From positions 1-64,000 of the forward strand of contig NZ_JAERQD010000010.1 in assembly GCF_016735695.1 (NCBI RefSeq): a DNA stretch of 64,000 nucleotides, read 5' to 3'. The position numbers were made by a program, and so were the translations under genes. The notes under the pieces were generated by a model. The model did no database searches. It was given only the letters and a program-made list of their open reading frames with translations, and was not told the DNA's origin. Source of the stretch: Microvirga zambiensis WSM3693 (GTDB taxonomy: Bacteria; Pseudomonadota; Alphaproteobacteria; Rhizobiales; Beijerinckiaceae). Below, piece by piece: positions 17,480-25,484 of this stretch; position 1 is the stretch's first letter; each line of letters starts with the position of its first letter.

Positions 17480-17561
17480 GAGCATCGGACCCAAAAGTGG
17501 ACCCACTTTTGGGATCCAATCCGATGCTCCACTCTTTGAAGAGCGCATCGCACGATGCGCT
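17480..17561. repeat. imperfect cruciform dispersed-repeat element
   Basis: Outer arms GAGCATCGGA and TCCGATGCTC (17480-17489, 17520-17529) enclose an inner perfect stem CCCAAAAGTGG/CCACTTTTGGG with a 2-base loop. A second hairpin follows, AGCGCATCG/CGATGCGCT (17542-17561). The architecture resembles short palindromic elements scattered between genes in Methylobacteriaceae-type genomes. Only one copy is visible here. It may also act as a 3' end for the liv operon. Confidence 0.65.
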
Positions 17562-17648
17562 ATCGAACACTTCCCAGCGCGTGCTTTGCCTTGCGAAGCG
17601 CGCGCTTTTTCACGTCACGGGAATGGCGGAATTTTGCGGTCTACGACT

Positions 17649-17673
17649 ATTCGCTATTTGCGAATGCGTTCGC
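17649..17673 (+). promoter_or_regulatory. operator copy 2 of the liv/KstD cluster
   Basis: The half-site ATTCGC (17649-17654), a 5-base spacer and the core GCGAATGCGTTCGC (17660-17673) match the layout of copy 1. Seventeen bases (17656-17672) are identical to the reverse complement of 19283-19299. It lies ~80 bases upstream of the SDR start. Confidence 0.6.
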
Positions 17674-17751
17674 CATATGCTTATCTAATCTCAGCCTCCA
17701 CCGACATCAGAAGAGGTGGTTTTCTCAATTCAGTTCAGGGAGCCGAAACGG

Positions 17752-18501
17752 ATGTTGCTCGAAGAGCGTATCGCACTTGTCACCGGGGCCGGGCAGGGCA
17801 ATGGCGCAGCCATCGCAAAAGGTCTTGCGAAAGAAGGCGCGCGGATCATCGCGACGGATTTGAATGGCGAGGCTGCCGAACGCACGGCCAGGGAGGTCGT
17901 CGAGAGTGGCGGCGAAGCTTGGGCCTACACGCTCGATGTCGCCGATGCCGAGGCATGCAAGGCGCTGGCACGGGATGTCGAGACATCCATCGGCCAGGTC
18001 TCGATTCTCGTGAACAATGCGGGCATCTGTCCGCGCAACACCATCGACAGCCCCGACGTGATGCGCCTCTGGGACGCCGCGATGCAGGTCAACCTCAACG
18101 GCACGCTGAACGTGACGCTGGCTTTCGTTCCGGCGCTGCGGGCGACGAAGGGAACGGTCATCAACATGGCCTCGATCGCATCCTTCGTGTCGACCTCCAC
18201 ATCGATCAGCTACTCGACCTCGAAGGCTGCCGTGCGCATGCTCACCCAGAACCTGGCGCAGGAACTCGCCAAGGACGGCGTTCGCGTGAACGCCATCGCG
18301 CCGGGGACCCTCAACACGCCGATGACGGAAGCGACGCGCACCAATCCGGAGCGCGCCGAGCGATTCCTGTCGCGCATTCCGCTCGGCCGTTTCGGCGAGC
18401 CCGAGGAGCTTGTCGGTCCGACGGTGTTCCTGGCTTCAAACATGTCGACTTACGTCACCGGAACGACACTCGTCGTCGACGGCGGCTATCTGGCCGTATG
18501 A
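17752..18501 (+). CDS. short-chain dehydrogenase/reductase of the liv/KstD cluster
   Basis: This 249-residue classical SDR has the cofactor loop TGAGQGNG (residues ~12-19), NNAGICPRN, active-site Ser/Tyr/Lys in STSISYSTSKAAV, and the C-terminal YVTGTTLVVDGG. It probably oxidises a ring or chain hydroxyl to a ketone (or the reverse) in the pathway served by the liv importer. The start at 17752 has GGGAG 9 bases upstream; the frame extends 12 codons earlier without support. The EthD-domain gene starts 10 bases after its stop, so the two are cotranscribed from the promoter marked by operator copy 2. Confidence 0.9.
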   Translation: MLLEERIALVTGAGQGNGAAIAKGLAKEGARIIATDLNGEAAERTAREVVESGGEAWAYTLDVADAEACKALARDVETSIGQVSILVNNAGICPRNTIDSPDVMRLWDAAMQVNLNGTLNVTLAFVPALRATKGTVINMASIASFVSTSTSISYSTSKAAVRMLTQNLAQELAKDGVRVNAIAPGTLNTPMTEATRTNPERAERFLSRIPLGRFGEPEELVGPTVFLASNMSTYVTGTTLVVDGGYLAV

Positions 18502-18511
18502 GGAGACGATC

Positions 18512-19231
18512 ATGATCGTACGCATGGGACTTCTCACCCGCCGGCCCGAGATCAGCAGTGCCGAGTTCAGGCACCATTGGCGTGAGGTGCATGGCCCTCT
18601 CGCCGCGCGCCTGCCGGGCCTGCGAGGCTATCATCAGAACCACGTCGTCGACAGTCGCCAGCTCGCCATCGATCACGCGCGCGGTTCCTGGTCCGTCGAC
18701 GGCATTTCCGAACTGTGGTTCGACAGCCTGGACGACATGAACAAGGCCGTGTCGTCGGAGGAATACAAGGCCGTTGCGCAAGACCATCACACCTTTGTCG
18801 GCACTACGGGTCTGATCACGGCCGTGCAGAACGTCGTCGTGCCCGTCGATGTCACGGCCGGGCCGCTGGTGAAGCGGATGTCGATCCTCTCGCGCAAGCG
18901 AGGCCTCACGCCTGATCAGTTCAAGCATGAGTGGTGGGGCTTCCATGCCGAGGCCGTGCGTAAGTTCCCGAACCTGATGGGCTACACGCAGAACCTCGTC
19001 GTCGAACGCAGCGCAGGCTTAGGTCAGCCGGCATCGCACGACGATCTTCCCATCGATGGAATGGTGGAAATGTGGTTCCGCTCCGTCGCCGATATCGAGA
19101 CCGCTTTCCGCTCTCCGGCCGCCGAAGTCTCGCAGACCCATGCGCTCAGCTTCATCGCGGAGATCACGACGTTTCTCGTCGAGACGCATGAGATCGTGAA
19201 GGCGGATCCGCTGCCGGCAGTGGGCGCGTAA
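18512..19231 (+). CDS. tandem EthD-domain protein
   Basis: This 239-residue cytosolic protein has two EthD-type ferredoxin-like folds. Repeat one (residues ~2-110) begins MGLLTRRPEISSAEFRHHW then EVHGPLAARLPGLRGYHQN. Repeat two (~115-225) begins MSILSRKRGLTPDQFKHEWW then FHAEAVRKFPNLMGYTQNLV. Each has the family HxW-like and Y-x-x-N motifs. EthD proteins bind or transform small cyclic and lactone-type compounds and often sit in degradation operons; the catalytic role is not established. GAGGAG lies just before the ATG. A duplicated single chain replaces the usual homodimer. Confidence 0.82.
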   Translation: MIVRMGLLTRRPEISSAEFRHHWREVHGPLAARLPGLRGYHQNHVVDSRQLAIDHARGSWSVDGISELWFDSLDDMNKAVSSEEYKAVAQDHHTFVGTTGLITAVQNVVVPVDVTAGPLVKRMSILSRKRGLTPDQFKHEWWGFHAEAVRKFPNLMGYTQNLVVERSAGLGQPASHDDLPIDGMVEMWFRSVADIETAFRSPAAEVSQTHALSFIAEITTFLVETHEIVKADPLPAVGA

Positions 19232-19249
19232 GAAGCGCAAAACATCTTG

Positions 19250-19299
19250 AATTAACGAATGCGTTCGTCTAAAACAAATTAACGAACGCATTCGCAAAT
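19250..19299. promoter_or_regulatory. operator copies 3 and 4 (opposed pair) before the KstD-like gene
   Basis: Core copy 3 is ACGAATGCGTTCGT (19255-19268). Core copy 4 reads GCGAATGCGTTCGT on the minus strand (19295 to 19282). They sit in two 18-base near-direct repeats starting AATTAACGAA (19250 and 19277; 16 of 18 identical). They lie 60-110 bases upstream of the KstD-like start, where a promoter is expected. Confidence 0.6.
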
Positions 19300-19359
19300 G
19301 CTGAAGCAAATGTCCTCCCGGCGAAGCTGAGCGGCCGGTACGAGATCAAGAGGAACGCC

Positions 19360-21096
19360 ATGAAGCCGACGAAAACTGTTACCTGCGATGTTCTCGTGGT
19401 CGGATCCGGTGCAGGCGGTCTTGCGACCGCGCTCACGGCCCGTCATCACGGGCTCGAGGTGATCGTGGCCGAGAAGGAGCCGGTCTTCGGCGGGACGACG
19501 GCGCGCTCCGGCGGATGGATGTGGATCCCCTGCAACCCCCTGGCGCAGAAAGAGGGCTTCAAGGATTCGAGGGAAGCGGCCCGCACCTATCTCCAGCACG
19601 AGGCCGGCAACCATTTCGATGCCGGGCGCGTCGATGCATTCCTCGACAACGGCCCGAAGATGGTCGATTTCTTCGAGAAGAATACGGAGATGGAATTCAC
19701 CCTCGGTCCCGCCTTCTCGGATTACCATCCCGATGCCCCTGGTGGCATGGCGGGCGGACGCTCCATCGTCGCGACGCCTTATGACGGCCGCAAGCTCGGC
19801 AAGGAAATTTCCCGCCTGAGGCCGCCGCTCAAGGAGATCACCTTCCTCGGCATGATGATCGGCTCCGGCAAGGAGTTGCTGCACTTCTTCAACGTGACCC
19901 GTTCCGTCAAGTCGGCCGCCTATGTCGGCGTGCTGCTGGCGAAATATGGCCGCGATCTCGTCTCGCATGGACGTGCGATGCGCCTGACCAACGGCAATGC
20001 CTTGATCGGCCGGCTCGCGAAATCGGCCATCGATCAGAATATTCCGATCTGGACCTCGGCGCCGGTCAAGGATCTCATCGTTGAGAACAATGCGGTCAAG
20101 GGCGCGCTCGTGCAGACCGAGGACGGCGTGACCGAAGTGCGCACGCGTCGCGGCGTCGTTCTTGCCGCCGGCGGCTTTCCGCAGGACGTGCTGCGCCGCA
20201 AGGAGTTGTTCGCGCATGCGCCTTCGGGCCAGGAGCATTGGTCGCCCGCACCTCCCGGTAACACCGGCGACGGCATTCGGCTGGGCGAAAAGGTCGGCGG
20301 GCGTGCCATCGCGGGCCTGCCGAATGCGGCCGCCTGGGTTCCGGTGTCGCTGGTTCCGCGCCGCGACGGGACGTCGGGACCGTTCCCGCACTTCATCGAT
20401 CGCGGCAAGCCCGGCGTGATCGCCGTGACCAAGAGCGGCAAGCGTTTCACCAACGAGGCCAATTCCTATCATGACTTCGTGCAAGCCATGGTCGGCGCCT
20501 GCGGAGACGATCCGGAAAAGGCGGCCTGGCTCATCGTCGATCACCCGACGATCCGCCGCTACGGCCTCGGCTTCGTGAAGCCCTTCCCGGTTCCGCTCAC
20601 TCCCGTTCTGCAGAACGGATATCTGCTCAAAGGACGCACCCTGCGCGAACTCGCAGCCAAGGCCGGCATCGATCCTTCCGCCTTCGAGCAGACGGTGGAA
20701 ACCTACAATCGTGACGCGCGCAAGGGCGACGATCCGCAGTTCAAGCGCGGCAGCACGGCCTATAACCGCTATCTCGGCGATCCGGATCACAAGCCGAATC
20801 CTTGCGTCGGTCCCATCGAGCGCGGTCCCTTCTATGCCGTCAAAGTCGTGCCGGGCGATCTCGGTACCTTCGCCGGGCTCAGGACCGATCCGAATGCACG
20901 GGTCATCGATGAGGACGGGCAGGTCATCCCGGGCCTCTATGCCGCCGGCAACGACATGGCGAGCATCATGGGCGGCAATTATCCCGGCGGCGGCATCACG
21001 CTCGGCCCCGCCATGACCTTCGGCTACATCGCTGGCCGTCATCTGGCGGGCGTCGCCGAGACGGGCAACGCCGCTGCAGATCGTCCGGCGGCATAG
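19360..21096 (+). CDS. KstD-like FAD-dependent dehydrogenase
   Basis: This 578-residue flavoprotein is of the 3-ketosteroid dehydrogenase/fumarate reductase type. The FAD-binding Rossmann motif GSGAGG is at residues 15-20, followed by an acidic strand end (VAEKE) and GGTTARSGGWMWIP. The C-terminus has LYAAGNDMASIMGGNYPGGG, with Tyr541 at the position of the KstD catalytic tyrosine, then TLGPAMTFGYIAGR. Such enzymes introduce a C=C double bond next to a ketone. No signal peptide is seen, so it is cytosolic. The OYE gene starts 2 bases after its stop. The steroid label is only the nearest family; the real substrate may be another cyclic ketone. Confidence 0.88.
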   Translation: MKPTKTVTCDVLVVGSGAGGLATALTARHHGLEVIVAEKEPVFGGTTARSGGWMWIPCNPLAQKEGFKDSREAARTYLQHEAGNHFDAGRVDAFLDNGPKMVDFFEKNTEMEFTLGPAFSDYHPDAPGGMAGGRSIVATPYDGRKLGKEISRLRPPLKEITFLGMMIGSGKELLHFFNVTRSVKSAAYVGVLLAKYGRDLVSHGRAMRLTNGNALIGRLAKSAIDQNIPIWTSAPVKDLIVENNAVKGALVQTEDGVTEVRTRRGVVLAAGGFPQDVLRRKELFAHAPSGQEHWSPAPPGNTGDGIRLGEKVGGRAIAGLPNAAAWVPVSLVPRRDGTSGPFPHFIDRGKPGVIAVTKSGKRFTNEANSYHDFVQAMVGACGDDPEKAAWLIVDHPTIRRYGLGFVKPFPVPLTPVLQNGYLLKGRTLRELAAKAGIDPSAFEQTVETYNRDARKGDDPQFKRGSTAYNRYLGDPDHKPNPCVGPIERGPFYAVKVVPGDLGTFAGLRTDPNARVIDEDGQVIPGLYAAGNDMASIMGGNYPGGGITLGPAMTFGYIAGRHLAGVAETGNAAADRPAA

Positions 21097-21098
21097 CG

Positions 21099-22286
21099 AT
21101 GTCATCGCCGCACCGGCCGATTCTCTTCCAACCGCTGCAGATCCGCGGGCTCGAACTCAAGAACCGCGTGGTCATCTCGCCCATGTGCCAGCATTCCGCA
21201 CTGGAGCGCGGCTGCGCGGGAGCGTGGCATCTGGTCCATCTGGGAAAGTTCGCGCTTGGCGGGGCGGGACTGATCTTCGTCGAGAGCACGGCGGTGGAGC
21301 AGGGGGCGCGGATCGGCGTTCGCGACCTCGGTCTCTGGTCTGACGAGCAGGTGGCGCCCTTCAAGGCCATCGTCGATTTCGTGCATCAGAACGGCGGCGC
21401 CATCGGCGTTCAGCTTGCCCATGCCGGCCGCAAGGCGGGATCGCAGGCACTGTGGGAAGGCGGCCGAGCCCTGACCATGGAACAGCTGCAGGCGACCGGT
21501 GAGCCGTGGCGGCGGATCGGCCCGAGCGCTGTCGCGGCAGGGCCGGAATGGTCCGAGCCGGAAGCATTGAGCCTCGACGGCATTGCCGACATCCGACAGA
21601 TGTTCGTCGCTGCGGCGGAGAGAGCCGAACGCGCGGGCTTCGATGTTCTGGAGCTGCATTTCGGCCACGGCTATCTCGTCGCATCGTTCTTGTCCCCGCA
21701 TTCGAATCGTCGCGAGGACGATTACGGCGGTTCGCGAGACAATCGGATGCGGCTCGCCCTCGAGATTGCGCGCGACGTCCGCGCGGCCTGGCCTAAGGAA
21801 AAGCCGCTCTTCGTGCGGATTTCCGCCGTCGATGGCACGGAGAACGGGTGGGGGCTTGACGATTCCGTCGTGCTTGCGCGCGCGCTCAAAGAGGTCGGCG
21901 TCGACGTGATCGACTGCTCGTCGGGCGGGCTGTCCGAGGAGACGCGCAACGCGAACGTGCCGCGCGGGCTCGGCTTCCAGGTCCCGTTCTCGGAGCGCAT
22001 CCGCCGCGAGGCGGATGTGATGACCCAATCCGTCGGCGTCATCCTCGACGGTCATCAGGCTGAAGCCATTCTGCAGGAGGGTCGTGCCGATCTGGTCGCC
22101 GTCGGACGACAGGCTCTGTACGATCCCTATTGGGCGCACCATGCCGCCCACGCCTTGGGCTATGATCTTCGCTTCGGAGGCTGGCCGATCCAGCATGGTC
22201 CATGGCTCGCAAAGCGCGCACCGCTCATGGAGCAACTCCAATTCACGGATAACAACACCAGGAGCCTGAACGGCTCGGGTCGCTAA
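21099..22286 (+). CDS. Old Yellow Enzyme, YqjM-like ene-reductase
   Basis: This 395-residue FMN-dependent TIM-barrel oxidoreductase reduces (or, in some members, oxidises) the C=C bond of alpha,beta-unsaturated carbonyls. It has the thermophilic-like/YqjM signature Cys30 in SPMCQHS, QLAHAGRKAG near residue 110, substrate-binding His187 and His190 in LHFGHGYL, and FLSPHSNRREDDYGG. VAVGRQALYDPYW holds the FMN phosphate. It starts 2 bases after the KstD-like gene, so the two flavoenzymes act on the same ring system in all likelihood. The MBL-fold gene follows after 15 bases. Confidence 0.92.
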   Translation: MSSPHRPILFQPLQIRGLELKNRVVISPMCQHSALERGCAGAWHLVHLGKFALGGAGLIFVESTAVEQGARIGVRDLGLWSDEQVAPFKAIVDFVHQNGGAIGVQLAHAGRKAGSQALWEGGRALTMEQLQATGEPWRRIGPSAVAAGPEWSEPEALSLDGIADIRQMFVAAAERAERAGFDVLELHFGHGYLVASFLSPHSNRREDDYGGSRDNRMRLALEIARDVRAAWPKEKPLFVRISAVDGTENGWGLDDSVVLARALKEVGVDVIDCSSGGLSEETRNANVPRGLGFQVPFSERIRREADVMTQSVGVILDGHQAEAILQEGRADLVAVGRQALYDPYWAHHAAHALGYDLRFGGWPIQHGPWLAKRAPLMEQLQFTDNNTRSLNGSGR

Positions 22287-22301
22287 AACGGGAGAACAGA
22301 C

Positions 22302-23258
22302 ATGACCGCCAAATCCTTCGCTTCGACAGGTGATCTCTCGGAGAAGAACGTATCGTTTACCGAGATTGGGCCGGATCTGTATGCCTACACGGCGGAAGGT
22401 GATCCCAATTCCGGCATCATCGTCGGCGACGACGGCTGCATGGTGATCGATGCGCAGGCAACACCCGCCATGGCCGAAGACGTGATCGCCCGCGTACGCA
22501 CGATCACCGACAAGCCGATCAAGTATGTGGTCCTCTCCCACTATCACGCTGTCCGCGTGCTCGGCGCCTCGGCCTATAACGCGCAAGGCATCATCGCCTC
22601 GAACGCCACCTACGATCTCATCGTCGAGCGCGGCGAGCAGGACAAGGCTTCCGAGATCGGGCGCTTCCCGCGCCTGTTCCGCGGCGAGAGCAGCATCCCG
22701 GAAGGCTTGACCTGGCCGACGCTCACCTTCGAGAGCGGCATGTCGGTGTTTCTCGGCAAGCGCGAAGTCAAGCTGTTCCATCTCGGTGCAGGCCATACGG
22801 CAGGCGATATCGTCGCATGGGTGCCCGATGCGGAGGTGATGTTCTCCGGCGACCTCGTGGAATACCACTCCGCCTGCTATTGCGGCGACGCTCACCTGCG
22901 TGAATGGCCGCAGACGCTCGATGCGATCATGGACTTCCAGCCCAAGGCGATTGCTCCCGGCCGCGGCGATGCCCTGCAGGGCGAGCGCCAAGTTCGCGAG
23001 GCCATTGCCATGACGCGCGATTTCGTGACGAGCCTTTATGGCGCGGCGGAGATATCGGTGGCGAAGGGGCGGTCGCTGAAGGAAACCTTTGCGGCGACGC
23101 GCGAGGTGATGGATCCCAAATTCGGCTCCTTCGCGATCTACGAGCATTGCCTGCCGTTCAACGTCTCGCGTGCCTTCGACGAGGCGTCCGGCATCGATCA
23201 TCCGGTGATCTGGACCGCCGAGCGTGACCGCGAAATGTGGGCCGCGCTGCAGGGTTAA
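22302..23258 (+). CDS. MBL-fold protein with altered metal motif
   Basis: This 318-residue protein has a metallo-beta-lactamase fold: NSGIIVGDDGCMVIDAQATP, KYVVLSHYHAVRVLGASAY, HLGAGHTAGDIVAWVPDAEVMFSGDLV. The canonical HxHxDH reads His80-Tyr-His82-Ala-Val-Arg, so the Asp-His pair that holds the second metal is lost, while the later His (GAGHT) and Asp (SGDLV) remain. It may use one metal ion or none, perhaps as a lactone or thioester hydrolase. It is third in the KstD/OYE unit. A 12-base-pair stem (23279-23320) follows. Confidence 0.82.
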   Translation: MTAKSFASTGDLSEKNVSFTEIGPDLYAYTAEGDPNSGIIVGDDGCMVIDAQATPAMAEDVIARVRTITDKPIKYVVLSHYHAVRVLGASAYNAQGIIASNATYDLIVERGEQDKASEIGRFPRLFRGESSIPEGLTWPTLTFESGMSVFLGKREVKLFHLGAGHTAGDIVAWVPDAEVMFSGDLVEYHSACYCGDAHLREWPQTLDAIMDFQPKAIAPGRGDALQGERQVREAIAMTRDFVTSLYGAAEISVAKGRSLKETFAATREVMDPKFGSFAIYEHCLPFNVSRAFDEASGIDHPVIWTAERDREMWAALQG

Positions 23259-23278
23259 AGAGATCCTTTCAAACGATC

Positions 23279-23320
23279 CTGAGCGAGCGATGGTCGATAA
23301 CGGGATCCTCGCTCGCTCAG
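23279..23320 (+). terminator. stem-loop after the MBL-fold gene
   Basis: CTGAGCGAGCGA and its exact complement TCGCTCGCTCAG flank an 18-base loop, 20 bases after the stop. No T-run follows. It probably marks the end of the KstD/OYE/MBL unit. Confidence 0.5.
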
Positions 23321-23376
23321 TGGCAACGTGCGTTCATACTCTCCGGACGCTGAAGGCTTGCGCGAAGGTTGCATCG

Positions 23377-24315
23377 ATGTCTCTTGCCGGAACGAGCGGT
23401 CTTCAAGCAGGCAAGCGGAAGGCCGTTGCGGTCGGCATTCTCTGGGGGCTCGTCGCGGCTTTGGCCTGGTCCGGCTACAATGTCGGCTCACGCCTCGGGC
23501 GGCTCGATGGTCTTTCGCCGACCGACATGTCCATGCTTCGCTTCGGGGTTGCGGCCCTGCTGCTGGTACCCTTCGTCGCGTCGCGCCGCAATGGGCATCC
23601 GCTCGGCTGGCTGCGTCTCTTGTGCCTCGTCGCTCTCGCAGGGCCGCTCTTCGGCCTGCTGATCAACACCGCCTTCGGGCTGGCACCGTTGTCGCATGCG
23701 GTGGTGCTGACGGCGGGGGGCACGATGGTGAGTGCCACCGCTCTTTCCTGGGGGCTCGATCGCAAGAGCCCGCCGCTGTTCAGAAGCGTCGGAATGGCGA
23801 TCCTCATCGCAGGTCTCCTGGTGATTGCGTCCGATCAGGAGGCACAGGAGGCACGAGCCTCAGGACATGTATGGCTGGGCGATCTGTGCTTCGCCGCCGG
23901 GGGGGCGCTTTGGGGGACCTTCACCTATCTTCTCGGGCGCTGGAAGGTGGATCCTCTCGCGGGCATCGGCCATGTTTCCGTTCTGTCGGCGCTCGCTTTC
24001 CTGCCCTTCTTTCTGGTCTGGCACACCGGTGATGCCATACCCGCAGGCATCTGGCTCAGCCAGGCGTTCTACCAGGGCGTTCTCGGCGGCTGTCTGGCAC
24101 CCGTTGCCTTCGCCAAGGCCGTATCGCATATCGGTGCGTCGGAAGCCGCATTGTTTCCCGCCCTCGTGCCGTCTGGCGCACTCCTGCTGGCTATCCCGTT
24201 GCTCGGCGAATGGCCGAGCGCATCGGAAAACGCCGGCGTCTTCATCTGCACCGCAGGCTTGCTCACGGCATTCAATATCCTGCGCTTCCTTCGGAAGGAC
24301 CGCTCCGTTCTTTAA
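23377..24315 (+). CDS. DMT-superfamily (EamA) permease
   Basis: This 312-residue inner-membrane protein has ten predicted helices in two EamA repeats (from VAVGILWGLVAALAWSGYNV to about 150, and from HVWLGDLCFAAGGALWGTFTYLL onward). EamA proteins export or import small metabolites such as amino acids. The ATG at 23377 is chosen because GAAGG lies 8 bases upstream and the helix starts ~20 residues in; the frame stays open further 5' without protein-like content. Its stop shares 4 bases (TTAA) with the stop of the convergent LysR gene. The substrate is unknown. Confidence 0.88.
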   Translation: MSLAGTSGLQAGKRKAVAVGILWGLVAALAWSGYNVGSRLGRLDGLSPTDMSMLRFGVAALLLVPFVASRRNGHPLGWLRLLCLVALAGPLFGLLINTAFGLAPLSHAVVLTAGGTMVSATALSWGLDRKSPPLFRSVGMAILIAGLLVIASDQEAQEARASGHVWLGDLCFAAGGALWGTFTYLLGRWKVDPLAGIGHVSVLSALAFLPFFLVWHTGDAIPAGIWLSQAFYQGVLGGCLAPVAFAKAVSHIGASEAALFPALVPSGALLLAIPLLGEWPSASENAGVFICTAGLLTAFNILRFLRKDRSVL

Positions 24316-25217
24316 GGCATCGACGCCTGCTCGAGGCCCGTGCCTACGAATGTGCGGAACTCGGCGATGAAAGCTTCCGCCAGCAGGGACGACGGCCGCT
24401 GTTCCGACCGGATCGCTTCGAGCATGATCGGCGTCTCGGGAACGAAGGGCTTCACGACGACATTCGGGAACATGCTGAACAATGCGGAATACGGATCGAC
24501 GATGGCGATGCCGGCACCTGTGTTCACCATGGCCCAGGCATTGATGATGAGGCCAACCTCCACGGCGGGCTGAAAGTTGATGCGCGCTTCGGCGAAGATC
24601 CCATTGATGATCGGCGCCAGGCCTTGACTGCTGGTATAGCTGACGAGGGGATAGGGCGCGATATCCGCGACAGACACCGAGTCCAATGCTGTCAGAGGAT
24701 GTCCCTTCGGGATGATGCAGATCAGGTTCTTCTCGACGATGTCTTCGACCTTGATCGTCGGAAGCTCGGGGGTCAGGAAGCCGAATCCGAGATCGGCAGC
24801 ACCTGTCGACACCAACTCCATGACTTCCCGTCGCGAATGCATCTGAAACCGGATACTCACGTCGCTCCGGTTCGCGAGGAACGCACCGACGGCTGAGGGC
24901 AGCAGGGTCGTGCCGATCGCCGGGATAGCCACGATATTGAGCGTGCCGCTTTTCGCCTCGCGCAACCCTTGGATGGTCCGCTTGACCACATCGACCCGGT
25001 CGAAGACATGCTCGATCTGGTTGAAGAGGATCCGCGCTTCCGGCGTCGGCTCGAGCCTGCCCTTGACGCGCTGGAACAGGCTGAAGCGCAGGCGATCTTC
25101 CGTGTAGCGCAAGACCCCGGTGACCGAAGGTTGGGAGATGTTGAGCATCTTGGCCGCACCGGTCACCGTACCCGATACCATGATCGCGTAGAAAACCTCC
25201 ATCTGACGCAAATTCAT
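24312..25217 (-). CDS. LysR-family regulator
   Basis: This ~301-residue LysR regulator has an N-terminal HTH (MNLRQMEVFYAIMVSGTVTGAA, LNISQPSVTGVLRYTEDRL) and a substrate-binding-like effector domain from ~92 (SGTLNIVAIPAIGTTLLPSAV). The start at 25217 gives the canonical LysR N-terminus; an in-frame ATG at 25292 would add 25 residues and neither has a clear ribosome site. It is divergent from the M20 amidohydrolase gene. An ATAG-N7-CTAT box lies at 25385-25399 in the gap, so it probably controls the amidohydrolase/aldolase/peptide-importer genes. Confidence 0.9.
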   Translation of the reverse strand: MNLRQMEVFYAIMVSGTVTGAAKMLNISQPSVTGVLRYTEDRLRFSLFQRVKGRLEPTPEARILFNQIEHVFDRVDVVKRTIQGLREAKSGTLNIVAIPAIGTTLLPSAVGAFLANRSDVSIRFQMHSRREVMELVSTGAADLGFGFLTPELPTIKVEDIVEKNLICIIPKGHPLTALDSVSVADIAPYPLVSYTSSQGLAPIINGIFAEARINFQPAVEVGLIINAWAMVNTGAGIAIVDPYSALFSMFPNVVVKPFVPETPIMLEAIRSEQRPSSLLAEAFIAEFRTFVGTGLEQASMP

Positions 25218-25384
25218 GGTGCGGCGTGTCCCCAGGCCCCGGCTGAGATTATGGCCCAGATTGGCGAAGTCGCCCTTCGATGGGAAGGCCATAATTGAGC
25301 CAACTCTGCCTAAACCGCACCTGAGAGGCCGATTTCGCCGCCATTCTCAAGAACAAAAATCGAACATTCCCTGCGCATGGTCCC

Positions 25385-25399
25385 ATAGCTTCGCACTAT
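25385..25399. promoter_or_regulatory. candidate LysR box
   Basis: ATAG-N7-CTAT is a 15-base inverted repeat of the T-N11-A class, 86 bases upstream of the M20 gene start and in the divergent LysR gap. Short half-sites make this tentative. Confidence 0.35.
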
Positions 25400-25484
25400 C
25401 GATCTGCGACATTTTCCAATTTGCCCCATCGGAAGCGGCAACCGATGATCCTGGGCATCGATATTCCGATTGGGAGAAGCGCTG

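Larger units (their letters stand above)
17456..17751. other. gap between iclR and SDR: cruciform repeat plus operator
   Basis: This 296-base gap has no gene. It contains the double stem-loop repeat at 17480-17561 and operator copy 2 at 17649-17673, then an AT-rich stretch likely to be the promoter of the SDR/EthD unit. Confidence 0.6.

Noticed and set aside
21102-23201. A 699-codon minus-strand frame opposite the OYE and MBL genes
   Set aside because: Antisense shadow: His/Arg/Asp-rich translation with no recognisable fold, opposite two well supported genes.
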